Shown one piece after another: positions 48,888 to 58,219 of a stretch of DNA of 64,000 nt. The stretch spans positions 1 to 64,000 of the forward strand of contig CAZTXG010000004.1 of assembly GCA_964617335.1 (NCBI GenBank), in the 5' to 3' direction. Source of the stretch: UBA2658 sp964617335. Its GTDB lineage: Bacteria > Bacillota > Clostridia > Oscillospirales > Oscillospiraceae. The position numbers were made by a program, and so were the translations under genes. Position 1 is the first letter of the stretch, and every line of letters starts with the position of its first letter. The notes below the pieces were generated by a model. That model saw nothing but the letters and a program-made list of their open reading frames with translations, made no database searches and was not told where the DNA came from.

Positions 48888-50791
48888 TTGATGGATTTAT
48901 AAAGGTTGGCTCAGGCACCACCGCCATAAAGGTGGCGGACTGTGAGTTTAACAAAAACTCTGCCCTTACCCTTATAAAACAGGCGGCTGCAAGGCAAATA
49001 AAGCTTCTGGCTCTGCCGGAGCTTTGCTTAACAGGCTATAGCTGCGGAGATTTATTTTTCCAAGATGCCCTGCCTTATTCTGCCGAGGCGGCCTTAAGCT
49101 CCCTTTTGGCCCACACTTCGGAGCTTGACCTTATGTTTGCCGTGGGTCTGCCCGTAAAGCGCTGGGGAAAGCTTTATAACTGCGCCGCTGTTTGCTGCCA
49201 TGGGGACATCTTGGGGCTTGTTCCAAAAACTGTCATCCCAAACTATGGTGAGCTTTGCGAAAGCCGTCACTTTAGCCCGGGGGAGGCTTCCGTTCAGGCT
49301 CTTACCTTTGCGGGGCGGGAAACCTTTATGGGAACCGATCTTGTTTTCCCCTGCGATAATGTGGAGGGCCTTAGCATCGGCGTTGAAATTGGTGAGGATC
49401 TTTGGTCTTACAGCCCATCCTCACATAAGCTTTCCGCCTATGGGGCAACGGTTATTATGAACCTTTCCGCCGACAGCGAGGGGGCAGCCAAGGCCGCCTA
49501 CCGTGAAAACCTTGTGAAAAGTCAGTCGGCAAGACTTATCTGCGCTTATATCTATGCCGGCGCCGGAGAGGGCGAATCCACCACTGACTTGGTTTTTTCC
49601 GGACATAGGCTTATAGCCGAAAATGGTCTTTTGCTTCAAAACTGCCGCTTTAGCACAGGACTTTGCGAAACAGAGCTTGATATTCCCCGCCTTTCTTATG
49701 AGCGCCGCCGTGTAAGCAGCTTTCCTCAAGGCAGAAATGAGCACGCTCATTTCCGCCGCTTCAGCTTTGCCCTTGAAAAAACCCCTCTTACACGAAAGTT
49801 TTCTCCCCTGCCCTTTGTTCCAGAGGATCCCGCCGAAAGAAAAATCCGCTGTGAGGAAGTTTTGCAAATTGCGGCTTTGGGCCTTAAAAAACGTATTGAG
49901 CACACTGGCTGCAAAAGCCTTGTCCTGGGTGTTTCCGGCGGACTGGACAGCACCCTTGCAGCTCTTATCTGCACCCGTGCCATGGATATGCTATCCATGC
50001 CCAGAGAAAATCTTATCGCCGTTACCATGCCCTGCTTCGGCACAACAGAGCGAACCTTGGAAAACGCAAAAGCTCTGGCGGCAAAGCTTTCTGCCAGCTT
50101 GCGCCTTATTGATATAAGCGATTCTGTCCGCCGTCATTTTTCAGATATCGGTCACAGTGAGGATGTTAAAAACTCCGTCTATGAAAATGCACAGGCCAGA
50201 GAGCGCACCCAAGTGCTAATGGATATTGCAAACGGCACAGATGGCCTTGTTGTGGGAACGGGAGATATGTCCGAGCTTGCTCTGGGCTGGGCAACCTATA
50301 ACGGTGACCATATGTCCATGTACGCTGTTAACAGCGGTATCCCAAAAACCTTGGTTCGCCATTTGGTGGAACACATGATTGAGGAAAGCTCTGACATTGA
50401 GCAAAAAGAGCTTCTTTCCGACATACTGTCCACCCCTGTGTCTCCGGAGCTTTTGCCTGCCGAGGATGACGAAATTTCCCAAAAAACCGAGGAGCTTGTC
50501 GGCCCTTATGAGCTTCACGACTTCTTCCTTTATTACTTTTTGCGCTGGGGCTGCCGCCCAAAGAAGATACTGCGCCTTGCTCAGCACGCCTTTGAAGGGG
50601 TATACGACGGGGAAACCATAGTCTATTGGCTTAAGGTTTTTATAAAACGCTTTTTCAGTCAGCAGTTTAAAAGAAGCTGCCTGCCTGACGGACCCAAGGT
50701 TGGAAGTGTTTCCCTAAGTCCCAGAGCCGGCTGGCATATGCCCTCGGATGCCATGCCCCAGCTTTGGCTGGACAGGCTGAAAAACCCCTGA
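48884..50791 (+). CDS. nadE: NAD synthetase with a glutaminase domain that lacks the catalytic Cys
   Basis: The 635-residue protein has the two-domain layout of glutamine-dependent NAD synthetases. The nitrilase-like domain holds the expected Glu46 (LPELCLTGY) and Lys115 (VPKTVIPNY). The nucleophile motif, normally EICEDLW, reads EIGEDLW with Gly170, from a GGT codon. The synthetase domain is intact, with the SGGLDS P-loop at 351-356. It should thus use free ammonia, or have lost glutamine use. The ATG at 48884 follows CCGGAGG. Confidence 0.93.
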   Translation: MIDGFIKVGSGTTAIKVADCEFNKNSALTLIKQAAARQIKLLALPELCLTGYSCGDLFFQDALPYSAEAALSSLLAHTSELDLMFAVGLPVKRWGKLYNCAAVCCHGDILGLVPKTVIPNYGELCESRHFSPGEASVQALTFAGRETFMGTDLVFPCDNVEGLSIGVEIGEDLWSYSPSSHKLSAYGATVIMNLSADSEGAAKAAYRENLVKSQSARLICAYIYAGAGEGESTTDLVFSGHRLIAENGLLLQNCRFSTGLCETELDIPRLSYERRRVSSFPQGRNEHAHFRRFSFALEKTPLTRKFSPLPFVPEDPAERKIRCEEVLQIAALGLKKRIEHTGCKSLVLGVSGGLDSTLAALICTRAMDMLSMPRENLIAVTMPCFGTTERTLENAKALAAKLSASLRLIDISDSVRRHFSDIGHSEDVKNSVYENAQARERTQVLMDIANGTDGLVVGTGDMSELALGWATYNGDHMSMYAVNSGIPKTLVRHLVEHMIEESSDIEQKELLSDILSTPVSPELLPAEDDEISQKTEELVGPYELHDFFLYYFLRWGCRPKKILRLAQHAFEGVYDGETIVYWLKVFIKRFFSQQFKRSCLPDGPKVGSVSLSPRAGWHMPSDAMPQLWLDRLKNP

Positions 50792-50932
50792 ATTTTTTTG
50801 GGCTTAGGTTTCATAAAACCTACGCAGATCTAACTGAAAAGCTGCCTTAATTTCTTGCTATCTGCATACATTTTTCTTATTCGGCGCTATATCAGCATTG
50901 AAAAGCTTTATTTTAATAAACTTCTTTAGTAT

Positions 50933-50978
50933 AAAAACAGGTCAGCAGCAAGATTAGTCTTGCCGCTGACCTGTTTTT
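50933..50978. terminator. Bidirectional terminator between nadE and the peptide importer operon
   Basis: AAAAACAGGTCAGC-GCAAG pairs with CTTGC-GCTGACCTGTTTTT around a six-base loop. Both sides carry a T-run when read outward. The remaining bases 50792-50932 show no gene. Confidence 0.9.
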
Positions 50979-50999
50979 GCGTATATAAATTTTAAGTTT

Positions 51000-51731
51000 T
51001 TAAAGCGTTGCGGCAATAAGCCTTTTGGTATACGCCGTTTTGGGAGAGTTAAAGACCTCCTGGGGCGTTCCCTGCTCTATTGTTCTGCCGTCTTTCATGA
51101 CTACCACCCTATCGCTTATCTGCCGAATAACGTTAAGGTCGTGGGAGATGAAAAGATAGCTTAGGTCAAGCTCTGAACGAAGCTCCATAAGAAGCTCCAA
51201 AATCTGCGCTTGAATTGTGACATCAAGGGCCGAAACCGGCTCGTCCGCAATTATAAATCTCGGTCTTTGTATAAGGGCAACGGCTATGCCCACCCTCTGG
51301 CGCTGACCGCCGGATAGCTCTCTTGGTTTTCTATCGGCATATTCGGGGCCCAGGCCCACCCGCCTTAGCATATCCATAACCCTGTCTTTCCGCTCGGCCT
51401 TTCCGTATTTCCCAAAGGCACGAAGGGGCTCCTCCACTATCCATTCAATGGTTTTGGCAGGATTAAGGGAGCCGAAGGGGTCTTGAAAAACCATCTGCGG
51501 CCTGTTTGTATAGTGGATAATCTCGCCGTCATAGTCTGTGTGCAGACCTAAAATTGCCTTAGATAAGGTGGATTTTCCACAGCCGGATTCACCCACAAGG
51601 CCTAAAATTTCCCCTTGGTAAACGTTTAGGTTAACATCAAACAAAACCTGCTTACAAGTTTTTCTGTCAAACAGGCCGTGGTTTATATAATAGGCGTTAA
51701 GGTTTTTTACCTCAAGCACAGGTTCAGACAT
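51000..51731 (-). CDS. Peptide ABC importer ATPase, DppF/OppF type
   Basis: The 243-residue ATPase has Walker A GESGCGKS, the signature LSGGQRQR, Walker B FIIADEPVSALD and the H-loop in FISHDL. It couples ATP hydrolysis to import together with the DppD-type partner, with which it overlaps by eight bases. It lacks most of the C-terminal extension of typical OppF proteins. It is the last gene of the operon. Confidence 0.92.
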   Translation of the reverse strand: MSEPVLEVKNLNAYYINHGLFDRKTCKQVLFDVNLNVYQGEILGLVGESGCGKSTLSKAILGLHTDYDGEIIHYTNRPQMVFQDPFGSLNPAKTIEWIVEEPLRAFGKYGKAERKDRVMDMLRRVGLGPEYADRKPRELSGGQRQRVGIAVALIQRPRFIIADEPVSALDVTIQAQILELLMELRSELDLSYLFISHDLNVIRQISDRVVVMKDGRTIEQGTPQEVFNSPKTAYTKRLIAATL

Positions 51732-52512
51732 TCATTCTTCTCCTGGCAGACACGGCAGAAACAAGCTTTTTCGTATATTCGTGCTGGGGGTCTGAGAATA
51801 TTTGCTCCGTGTCACCCTGCTCGACAATCTGCCCTCTATACATAACGGCAACCTTCTTGCACACCCGCCTTATAACCCTAAGGTCATGGGAGATGAAAAG
51901 CAGGCTGACGCCGCATTTTTCGTTTAATCGGCGCAAAAGCTCTATTATTTGAGCCTGAACCGTAACATCCAAAGCAGTTGTAGGCTCGTCAAGAATCAAA
52001 AGCTTTGGGTGGGTTATGAAGGCCGAGGCTATCATAGCCCTTTGCCTTTGGCCGCCGGATAGTTGGTGGGGATATTTTTTATAAGTTATGTCAGGCTCCG
52101 GCAGGCCTACAAGACGCATGACCTCCAGAACCATTTTACGTCTTTCCTCAGAGCTAAATTTACAGTGGAGCTTAAGAGTTTCGCCAATCTGGCGCCCAAC
52201 CCGCATAAGGGGGTCAAGACTTGTCATGGGTTCCTGAAATATAACGCCTATATCCTTGCCTTGTAGAAGGCGCATTTCCTCTACGCTGCATTTTAAAAGG
52301 TCTTTACCATCAAAAAGAATTTGCCCTTCCACAGTTGCCTGACCCTTGGCTATAAGGCCTGCAACGGTAAGTGCCGTCACTGTTTTGCCTGAGCCGGATT
52401 CCCCCACAAGACCAAGGGTGTCTCCCGGGGCCATGTGCAGGTCTATCCCCTGCACCGCCGTACATTCACGACCATCGTTAAACGCAACCGATAGGTTCTT
52501 AATTTCAAGCAT
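51724..52512 (-). CDS. Peptide ABC importer ATPase, DppD/OppD type
   Basis: The 262-residue ATPase has Walker A GESGSGKT, the signature LSGGQRQR and Walker B LLILDEPTTALD. It overlaps dppC and dppF neighbours by eight bases each, so all are one translation unit. OppD proteins often carry an iron-sulfur C-terminal segment, which is absent here because the protein is short. Confidence 0.92.
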   Translation of the reverse strand: MLEIKNLSVAFNDGRECTAVQGIDLHMAPGDTLGLVGESGSGKTVTALTVAGLIAKGQATVEGQILFDGKDLLKCSVEEMRLLQGKDIGVIFQEPMTSLDPLMRVGRQIGETLKLHCKFSSEERRKMVLEVMRLVGLPEPDITYKKYPHQLSGGQRQRAMIASAFITHPKLLILDEPTTALDVTVQAQIIELLRRLNEKCGVSLLFISHDLRVIRRVCKKVAVMYRGQIVEQGDTEQIFSDPQHEYTKKLVSAVSARRRMNV

Positions 52513-53347
52513 CTGCCTTACGCCTCCGTTTCGCTGCAGGCCGCCAGCTAGGCCTGTATCCTAAGCCCTCGGATATGAGGGCAAAACCCAGAATTAAAAT
52601 AGAAATGGAAAAGCCCGCCGAAAGGGCCTGCCAAGGTGCCGAGAAAAGATAGGCTTGAGAGTCTAAAAGCATCCGACCTAAGCTTGCGCTTTCCGTGGGT
52701 TTAACCCCAACATTCAGATAGCTCATGCTGGCCTCAGCAAGGACAGCGTTGTTAAAGCCTATGGCAACAGAGGATAATAAAACAGCGGCAATATTCGGCA
52801 GGATATGGACAAAAATTATGCGCATATTTGAAACGCCCATGAGCTTTGCGTTTTTCACATAGTCCATACTTCGCTGTTTTACAAATTCTCCTCTTATAAC
52901 TCTTGCAAAGCTTGGGATAAAAAGAATGCCCAATACTATAATTATGTTAGTTTTACCGTTTCCGCTTATGGTTATTATAACAAGGGCAAGAAGAATGCTG
53001 GGAAAGGCCGTTATAGCATCGTTTATCCGCATTATTATTTCATCGGCCCGTCCGCCGAAATATCCCGTCAGCCCGCCTATGAGTGTGCCCACCGTTGCAC
53101 CTATGGAAACTGCCAGAAAAGCAATGAGCAGGGTTGTTCCCGCCCCTTCCATAATACGGCTTAAAATGTCCCGTCCAAAGTTATCCGTGCCCAAAATATG
53201 CACGGAGTTTGGCGGCATACTTTTGCTTGTGGTGGACATGGCGTCAGGGTCAAATGGTGTCCAGAAGTATCCGATTACTATTATGATTACCATAAGAGCC
53301 GTCAGGGCGCATCCAAATATAAGGCTGTAGTTTGGTCTTTTTCTCAC
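52505..53347 (-). CDS. Peptide ABC importer permease, DppC/OppC type
   Basis: The 280-residue protein has about six hydrophobic helices, the OppC N-terminal segment with LGTDNFGRDILSRI, and the ATPase contact loop near VKNAKLMGVSNMRI. It forms the channel with the DppB-type permease. The C-terminus ends in a basic tail (RPAAKRRRKADA). Confidence 0.92.
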   Translation of the reverse strand: MRKRPNYSLIFGCALTALMVIIIVIGYFWTPFDPDAMSTTSKSMPPNSVHILGTDNFGRDILSRIMEGAGTTLLIAFLAVSIGATVGTLIGGLTGYFGGRADEIIMRINDAITAFPSILLALVIITISGNGKTNIIIVLGILFIPSFARVIRGEFVKQRSMDYVKNAKLMGVSNMRIIFVHILPNIAAVLLSSVAIGFNNAVLAEASMSYLNVGVKPTESASLGRMLLDSQAYLFSAPWQALSAGFSISILILGFALISEGLGYRPSWRPAAKRRRKADA

Positions 53348-53385
53348 TTTTGGCCTCCTGGGCGCCTTGGAAGGCGTGCTGCTAA

Positions 53386-54327
53386 TTATCGGAAGCGAAT
53401 TCTCGGGTCGATATATTTATAAGATATATCTGCCAAATAATTTACTGCTATGACAATTATGGCGATTATCATTATTATCGTCTGAACCACAGGTATATCA
53501 CGGCCGATTATGGAGCTTAGAAGAAGCCTGCCCATACCCGGTATTGAAAAAACCTGTTCAATTATTATGCTGCCGGCTATTATATCCACAAGGGTGACCG
53601 CAAGAAAAGTTACCACCGGAATAATGGCGTTTCGCAAAACGTGGATGCGTATAACACGCCAGCGGCTGTTGCCCCGACTGAAGGCTGTGCGCACATAGTC
53701 CTCGTTCATTTCCCGAAGCATACTGCTGCGCAAAAGCTTAATTACCATGGCACTTTTTGGAAGGGCTATGGCAAGAGCCGGAAAAGTCAGGTAACCCCAA
53801 AAAGCGGCTGGGTCTATGCTTCTGTCAACAAAGCCCCCAGGTGTAAAAAGCTTTAGTATCAGTCCGAAAAAATATGTAAAGAGAATACCTATGAAAAAAG
53901 GCGGTATTGACATTATGATTTGGTTAAACACCATAAAGGCCCTATCCGGAATACTGTGGGCAAATCTTGCAAGCAAAACACCAATGGGAAATGAAATAAG
54001 CAAAATCATGGAAAAGGAAAGCAGGCTCAAGGCCGCCGTTATCCCAAGCTTTCCTGCCAATAATTCTTTTACCGGCATATTATAGCTGTATGATATACCG
54101 AAATCTCCGGTGACAAAACCCTTTAGCCAGCGTAAATAACGTATTATGGCAGGGTTTGTAAGTCCAAGCTCCTCCCGCAGAGCCTCCACCTTTTCCGGTG
54201 TGGCCTGGGTTCCGAGCATCCTTGTGGTGGGGTCGCCGGGAATAATTTGGAAGGCAAAGAATACAAGGGCAGAGATAACAAAGAGGGTTAGGATAAAAAC
54301 ACCCGCTCTTTTTAAGATATAGCGCAT
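53386..54327 (-). CDS. Peptide ABC importer permease, DppB/OppB type
   Basis: The 313-residue protein starts YILKRAGVFILTLFVISALVF, as in the DppB class, contains GDPTTRMLGTQATPEKVEAL and the contact loop DYVRTAFSRG. It has six hydrophobic helices. It lies 38 bases ahead of the dppC-type gene and 156 bases behind the binding protein gene, with a hairpin in that gap. Confidence 0.92.
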   Translation of the reverse strand: MRYILKRAGVFILTLFVISALVFFAFQIIPGDPTTRMLGTQATPEKVEALREELGLTNPAIIRYLRWLKGFVTGDFGISYSYNMPVKELLAGKLGITAALSLLSFSMILLISFPIGVLLARFAHSIPDRAFMVFNQIIMSIPPFFIGILFTYFFGLILKLFTPGGFVDRSIDPAAFWGYLTFPALAIALPKSAMVIKLLRSSMLREMNEDYVRTAFSRGNSRWRVIRIHVLRNAIIPVVTFLAVTLVDIIAGSIIIEQVFSIPGMGRLLLSSIIGRDIPVVQTIIMIIAIIVIAVNYLADISYKYIDPRIRFR

Positions 54328-54378
54328 TTTCCCCTCCCAGTCTGTATTTCTATGCTGGTTTTTCCACAGCCGTTAAAG

Positions 54379-54420
54379 CAGAGCGGTTCTTTCATAATAG
54401 GCTAACGAAAGACCGCCCTG
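54379..54420 (-). other. Intercistronic hairpin between binding protein and permease genes
   Basis: CAGAGCGGTTCTTTC pairs with GAAAGACCGCCCTG with two mismatches, around a 13-base loop. It lacks a good U-tract. Such hairpins often keep the binding-protein mRNA more stable than the rest. Confidence 0.55.
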
Positions 54421-54483
54421 CTCATATTCACGAAAGCCCGCGGAAAATCCGTTAAGGCTATTTTAAAGGCCGGAGCGGTAAGT

Positions 54484-56058
54484 TTATTCCGTGAAATAAA
54501 CCTTAGACATATCCATCACGTAGATCGGGTAAAACTCGTATCCGGAGACTTCCTTACGCATGGCCACAAGGTCGCAAAGGTCCTGAATATAAAGGTTTGC
54601 CGCCCTGTCTGTAAGTATGCTCAAAAGCTCCTTGTAGTAAGAAACCTGCTCCTCATCATCTATAGAGCTTATGGCTTTTTTGAAAACTTCGTCATATTCC
54701 TCATCATCGAAGTTTGTGAAGTTTGAGCCGTAATCTGAGGTGAAGCGCTCTAACATGGCCCTTGCGGTCATGTTTGCCGCGTCCACTCCGACAACTGTGG
54801 CTTCATAGTTGCGTGAAAGATAAGTTTCCGTAAGCCAAGTTTCCCAGTCTACAAGCTGGATTTCCATTGTGACTCCGATGGCACGAAGCTGTTCTGCCAA
54901 AATTTCTGCGGTGTCTATATGGGGCTGATAGTTTGAAGGCACGGTGCAGTCAAACTCAAAGCCATCGGGGTACCCCGCATCGGCCAGAAGCTGTATTGCC
55001 TTTTGGGGGTCATATGAATAATAGTCTGAAAGCTCGGGTACAAAATATTTCCCAAAGGCTGGATACATACTGCTGCCGACCTCTGTGCCCCTGCCCTCTG
55101 CCAGAAAGTCCATAATCATGCCCCTGTCAAGGGCATAGGAGATGGCTCTTCTAACTTCAACATTGTTAAAAGGCTCTGCCGCATTATTAAGATACAGCGC
55201 CTGAACCAAATTCATAGTTCCTTCAAGAACCGTGAAATCCTCATTAAGTTCGTTTGCCTGAGCGCTGGTAAGGTGGGCGGCAAGGTCGATTGCGCCCCCT
55301 TGCAGAGACATTATAAGTGCCTCTCCGTTTGAAATTATCTTATAAGTAACGCTGTCTACAAAGGCTTCTTCGCCCCAGTAGCCGTCAAACTTTTCTATTA
55401 TGACGTTCTCCTGAGGAGAACGGGATTTATACACAAAAGGTCCGGTTCCGATGGTTTCCACAGTGGGGTCACAGCCTTCGGGGATTATGCCTGCCGTGAA
55501 AAGAGCCAAAAGCTCTATATTAGGCTCGCTTAAGGTGACAACAATGGTTTTTTCATCTGTTGCTTCAACGGAGGCTATGGCTTCCATTCCGTCCATCAGG
55601 GGCTTGCCGTCTTTAAGACCGGCGGCACGGCTTATTGAATAAACCACGTCCTCGGCTTCAACGGTTTCGCCGTTATGGAACTTTACTCCCTCACGGAGGG
55701 AAAAGATAAAGCTGTCGCCTGTTTCCGCAATTTCGTAGCCGGAAGCTACGGCGGGAATAAGATTTCCGTCGGTGTCGGGCTTTACCAGTCCTTCAAAAAC
55801 ATTAAAAAGCACCTCACGAGTGCCTGCGGATATCATCTGGTGGGGGTCGAAGCTGTCGTCAAGGTCTTGGGATATGCCTACCGTCAAATCCCCGCCCATA
55901 ATCGGTTCTCCTGATGGTGGCGCTTCCTGTTCTGTCTGCTCGGGTGCCGGAGTTTTGTCCGCTTCCTCATTAGACTTGCCGCCTGAGCAGCCGCTCAGTG
56001 CAACAGTCAGCATAAGAAGGGCCAAAAGCAAGGCAGGTATCCTTTTGCTGATTCTCAT
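54484..56058 (-). CDS. Peptide ABC importer substrate-binding lipoprotein, family 5
   Basis: The 524-residue protein begins MRISKRIPALLLALLMLTVA with lipobox LSGC (Cys24). The SBP family 5 fold follows, with EGLVKPDTDGNLIPAVA near the start and VRRAISYALDR further on. Family 5 proteins bind di- and oligopeptides, nickel or other ligands; the ligand here is not evident. The start at 56058 is chosen by the signal peptide and GAAGGAG. It heads the five-gene operon. Confidence 0.92.
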   Translation of the reverse strand: MRISKRIPALLLALLMLTVALSGCSGGKSNEEADKTPAPEQTEQEAPPSGEPIMGGDLTVGISQDLDDSFDPHQMISAGTREVLFNVFEGLVKPDTDGNLIPAVASGYEIAETGDSFIFSLREGVKFHNGETVEAEDVVYSISRAAGLKDGKPLMDGMEAIASVEATDEKTIVVTLSEPNIELLALFTAGIIPEGCDPTVETIGTGPFVYKSRSPQENVIIEKFDGYWGEEAFVDSVTYKIISNGEALIMSLQGGAIDLAAHLTSAQANELNEDFTVLEGTMNLVQALYLNNAAEPFNNVEVRRAISYALDRGMIMDFLAEGRGTEVGSSMYPAFGKYFVPELSDYYSYDPQKAIQLLADAGYPDGFEFDCTVPSNYQPHIDTAEILAEQLRAIGVTMEIQLVDWETWLTETYLSRNYEATVVGVDAANMTARAMLERFTSDYGSNFTNFDDEEYDEVFKKAISSIDDEEQVSYYKELLSILTDRAANLYIQDLCDLVAMRKEVSGYEFYPIYVMDMSKVYFTE

Positions 56059-56192
56059 TAGTTTTTCTCCTTCATAAAATAATTTATAGTATTTCCCCAA
56101 GAGCAAAACCCATCCCCGCCTTCAACTTTGCCTGTGAGCTCTGAAGGTCGCCGCGGGCGCAGCTTGAAGAAACCTTTACAATTACCTATAGC

Positions 56193-56221
56193 AGTATATA
56201 CAATTTAACTAGTAATTGCAA
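56193..56221 (-). promoter_or_regulatory. Sigma-A promoter of the peptide importer operon
   Basis: On the minus strand TTGCAA (56216-56221) and TATACT (56193-56198) are 17 bases apart. The leader to the start codon is about 130 bases. Confidence 0.7.
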
Positions 56222-56325
56222 TACTCCCTGACTAAAAAAGGGTGATATATATGACTCACCATCTATTATTTGTAGCAATTTCAAGTTTTGCTTCTTTTAA
56301 TTTGGCAAATCAAAGTGTTTCACGG

Positions 56326-56359
56326 AAAAAAGCGCTCCGGCTTAAAATAACCGGAGCGC
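56326..56359 (-). terminator. Intrinsic terminator after rny
   Basis: GCGCTCCGG and CCGGAGCGC form a 9-bp stem with a ten-base loop; on the minus strand TTTTTT follows. Confidence 0.88.
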
Positions 56360-56393
56360 AAGTAATTTCTGTTGATTTATTTGTTTTCCTAAG

Positions 56394-57947
56394 CTATTTA
56401 GCATACTCCACGGCCTTGGTTTCACGCAGAACGTGAACCTTTATCTGTCCCGGATAGGTAAGCTCGCCTTCAATCTTTTTGGCGATATCTCTGGCGAGAA
56501 GAATCATTTCATCCTCTCCTACTTCCTCGGGCTTGACCATTATGCGTATCTCTCTGCCGGCCTGAATGGCATAGCAGCTTTCAACTCCGCCGAAGCTCTT
56601 GGAGACTTCCTCAAGCTTTTCAAGGCGCTTTACATAGCTTTCGATATTTTCGCGCCTTGCTCCGGGCCTTGCGGCAGAAATCGCGTCCGCCGCCTGAACC
56701 AGACAGGCAATTATTGTGTGGGGTTCCACGTCCCCGTGGTGGGCATGGATAGCGTGAATAACTTCCTCGCTTTCCTTATACTTACGGGCAAGGTCTACAC
56801 CTATGGTGACATGGCTGCCCTCAACCTCGTGGTCAATGGCCTTTCCGATGTCGTGCAAAAGGCCCGCGCGCTTTGCAATTGTGACGTTAACTCCCAGCTC
56901 GGAGGCCAAAAGCCCCGCAATATGGGAAACTTCAATAGAGTGGTTTAAAACATTTTGTCCATAACTTGTGCGGTATTTCATGCGGCCTAAAAGTTTAATT
57001 ATGTCGGGATGCAGGCCGTGAACATTAGTTTCAAATACGGCACGCTCTCCCTCCGACTTTATGACCGAGCTTACTTCCTTCTGAGCTTTGGCCACCATTT
57101 CCTCTATCCTTGCCGGGTGTATCCGCCCGTCTTGGATAAGCTTTTCAAGGGTTAGCCTTGCCACTTCACGGCGAACCGGGTCAAAGCTTGAAAGGGTTAT
57201 GGCCTCGGGCGTATCGTCTATTATAAGGTCAACGCCTGTTAGGGTTTCTATGGCACGGATATTGCGCCCTTCTCTGCCGATTATACGGCCTTTCATTTCG
57301 TCGTTGGGGAGGGGAACGACAGAAACCGTGACCTCTGAAGCGTGGTCTGCCGCGCAGCGCTGTATGGCAAGGGTTATAAGTTCCCTGGCGCGGGTTTCCG
57401 CCTCGTCTTTATATTTTGCTTCTACTTCTTTAACCTTTAGGGCCATTTCGTGGGTTACCTCTGTTTCAAGGCTTGATATGATGTGTTCTTTAGCCTCCTC
57501 AACCGTATATCCGGAAATCCTTTCCAGCATCTCAAGCTGGCTGCGCTTTACAAGGGCAATTTCCTCTTGCAAAGTTTCTGCAGCTTGTACTTTACGGTTT
57601 AACTGTTCTGTTCTTTTTTCAATGTTATCTGTTTTTTTATCTAGAGTTTCTTCTTTTTGCTGGAGGCGCCGTTCCTGCTTTTGAAGCTCGGCACGCCTCT
57701 CCTTAACCTCGCGTTCATACTCCGCGCGGCTTTTGTGTATTTCTTCCTTTGCCTCTAAAAGAGCCTCTCTGCGCTTGTTTTCAGCGGCTTTTATAGACTC
57801 ATTTATAATTCTTTTGGCTTCCTCCTCAGCGCTCTGTATTTCACGTTCGGAAACGCGCTTGCGGTATAAAATACCCAGAATAAAAGCTAAAACAAAAACC
57901 AGCAGCAATGCAATTATTGTGCCGATTATCCATCCGGTAGTAGGCAT
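56394..57947 (-). CDS. rny: Ribonuclease Y
   Basis: RNase Y is the membrane-bound endonuclease that starts mRNA decay in many Firmicutes. The 517-residue protein has one N-terminal membrane helix, a long coiled coil (about residues 25-200), a KH domain with GRIIGREGRNIRAIE, and the HD domain with LLHDIGKAID. The ATG at 57947 is preferred; GTG at 57959 is only one base from the GGAGG. A consensus promoter lies at 58117-58145, and short repeats lie in the leader. Confidence 0.95.
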   Translation of the reverse strand: MPTTGWIIGTIIALLLVFVLAFILGILYRKRVSEREIQSAEEEAKRIINESIKAAENKRREALLEAKEEIHKSRAEYEREVKERRAELQKQERRLQQKEETLDKKTDNIEKRTEQLNRKVQAAETLQEEIALVKRSQLEMLERISGYTVEEAKEHIISSLETEVTHEMALKVKEVEAKYKDEAETRARELITLAIQRCAADHASEVTVSVVPLPNDEMKGRIIGREGRNIRAIETLTGVDLIIDDTPEAITLSSFDPVRREVARLTLEKLIQDGRIHPARIEEMVAKAQKEVSSVIKSEGERAVFETNVHGLHPDIIKLLGRMKYRTSYGQNVLNHSIEVSHIAGLLASELGVNVTIAKRAGLLHDIGKAIDHEVEGSHVTIGVDLARKYKESEEVIHAIHAHHGDVEPHTIIACLVQAADAISAARPGARRENIESYVKRLEKLEEVSKSFGGVESCYAIQAGREIRIMVKPEEVGEDEMILLARDIAKKIEGELTYPGQIKVHVLRETKAVEYAK

Positions 57948-57992
57948 AGTAAGTAACACACCTCCATTCTTTAAAAAATTAGGTGGTTAGCT

Positions 57993-58038
57993 TTAGTAAA
58001 TAGTAATCAGTAATCAGTAATCAGTAATTAGTAAATAG
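57993..58038. repeat. Short tandem repeat in the rny leader
   Basis: AGTAATC occurs four times in a row at 58002-58029 (the last copy ends in T). It is flanked by two direct copies of TTAGTAAATAG at 57993-58003 and 58028-58038. The repeat lies between the rny promoter and its start codon. Confidence 0.8.
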
Positions 58039-58116
58039 ATAAGGCGGCAAAAAGCCGTCGTAAGCAGAAGCAATGAAGGTTAAAGGATATCCCCAATCCT
58101 AAAAAATCATCAGTTT

Positions 58117-58145
58117 ATTTTATCGTGGAATATAAACGATGTCAA
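58117..58145 (-). promoter_or_regulatory. Sigma-A promoter of rny
   Basis: On the minus strand TTGACA (58140-58145) and TAAAAT (58117-58122) are 17 bases apart, just after the groEL terminator. Confidence 0.78.
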
Positions 58146-58151
58146 GCGCAA

Positions 58152-58186
58152 AATGCCCCCCGAGGAAAAAGCCTTCGGGGGGCATT
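58152..58186 (-). terminator. Intrinsic terminator after groEL
   Basis: AATGCCCCCCGA pairs with TCGGGGGGCATT around an 11-base loop. On the minus strand TTTG follows, a short U-tract. Confidence 0.8.
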
Positions 58187-58219
58187 AAAAAAACTATGGT
58201 GTTTGGGGTTTGAACCAGC

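Noticed and set aside
58002..58029. The AGTAATC repeats as a CRISPR array
   Set aside because: The units are seven bases, directly adjacent, and have no spacers; no cas genes are present.
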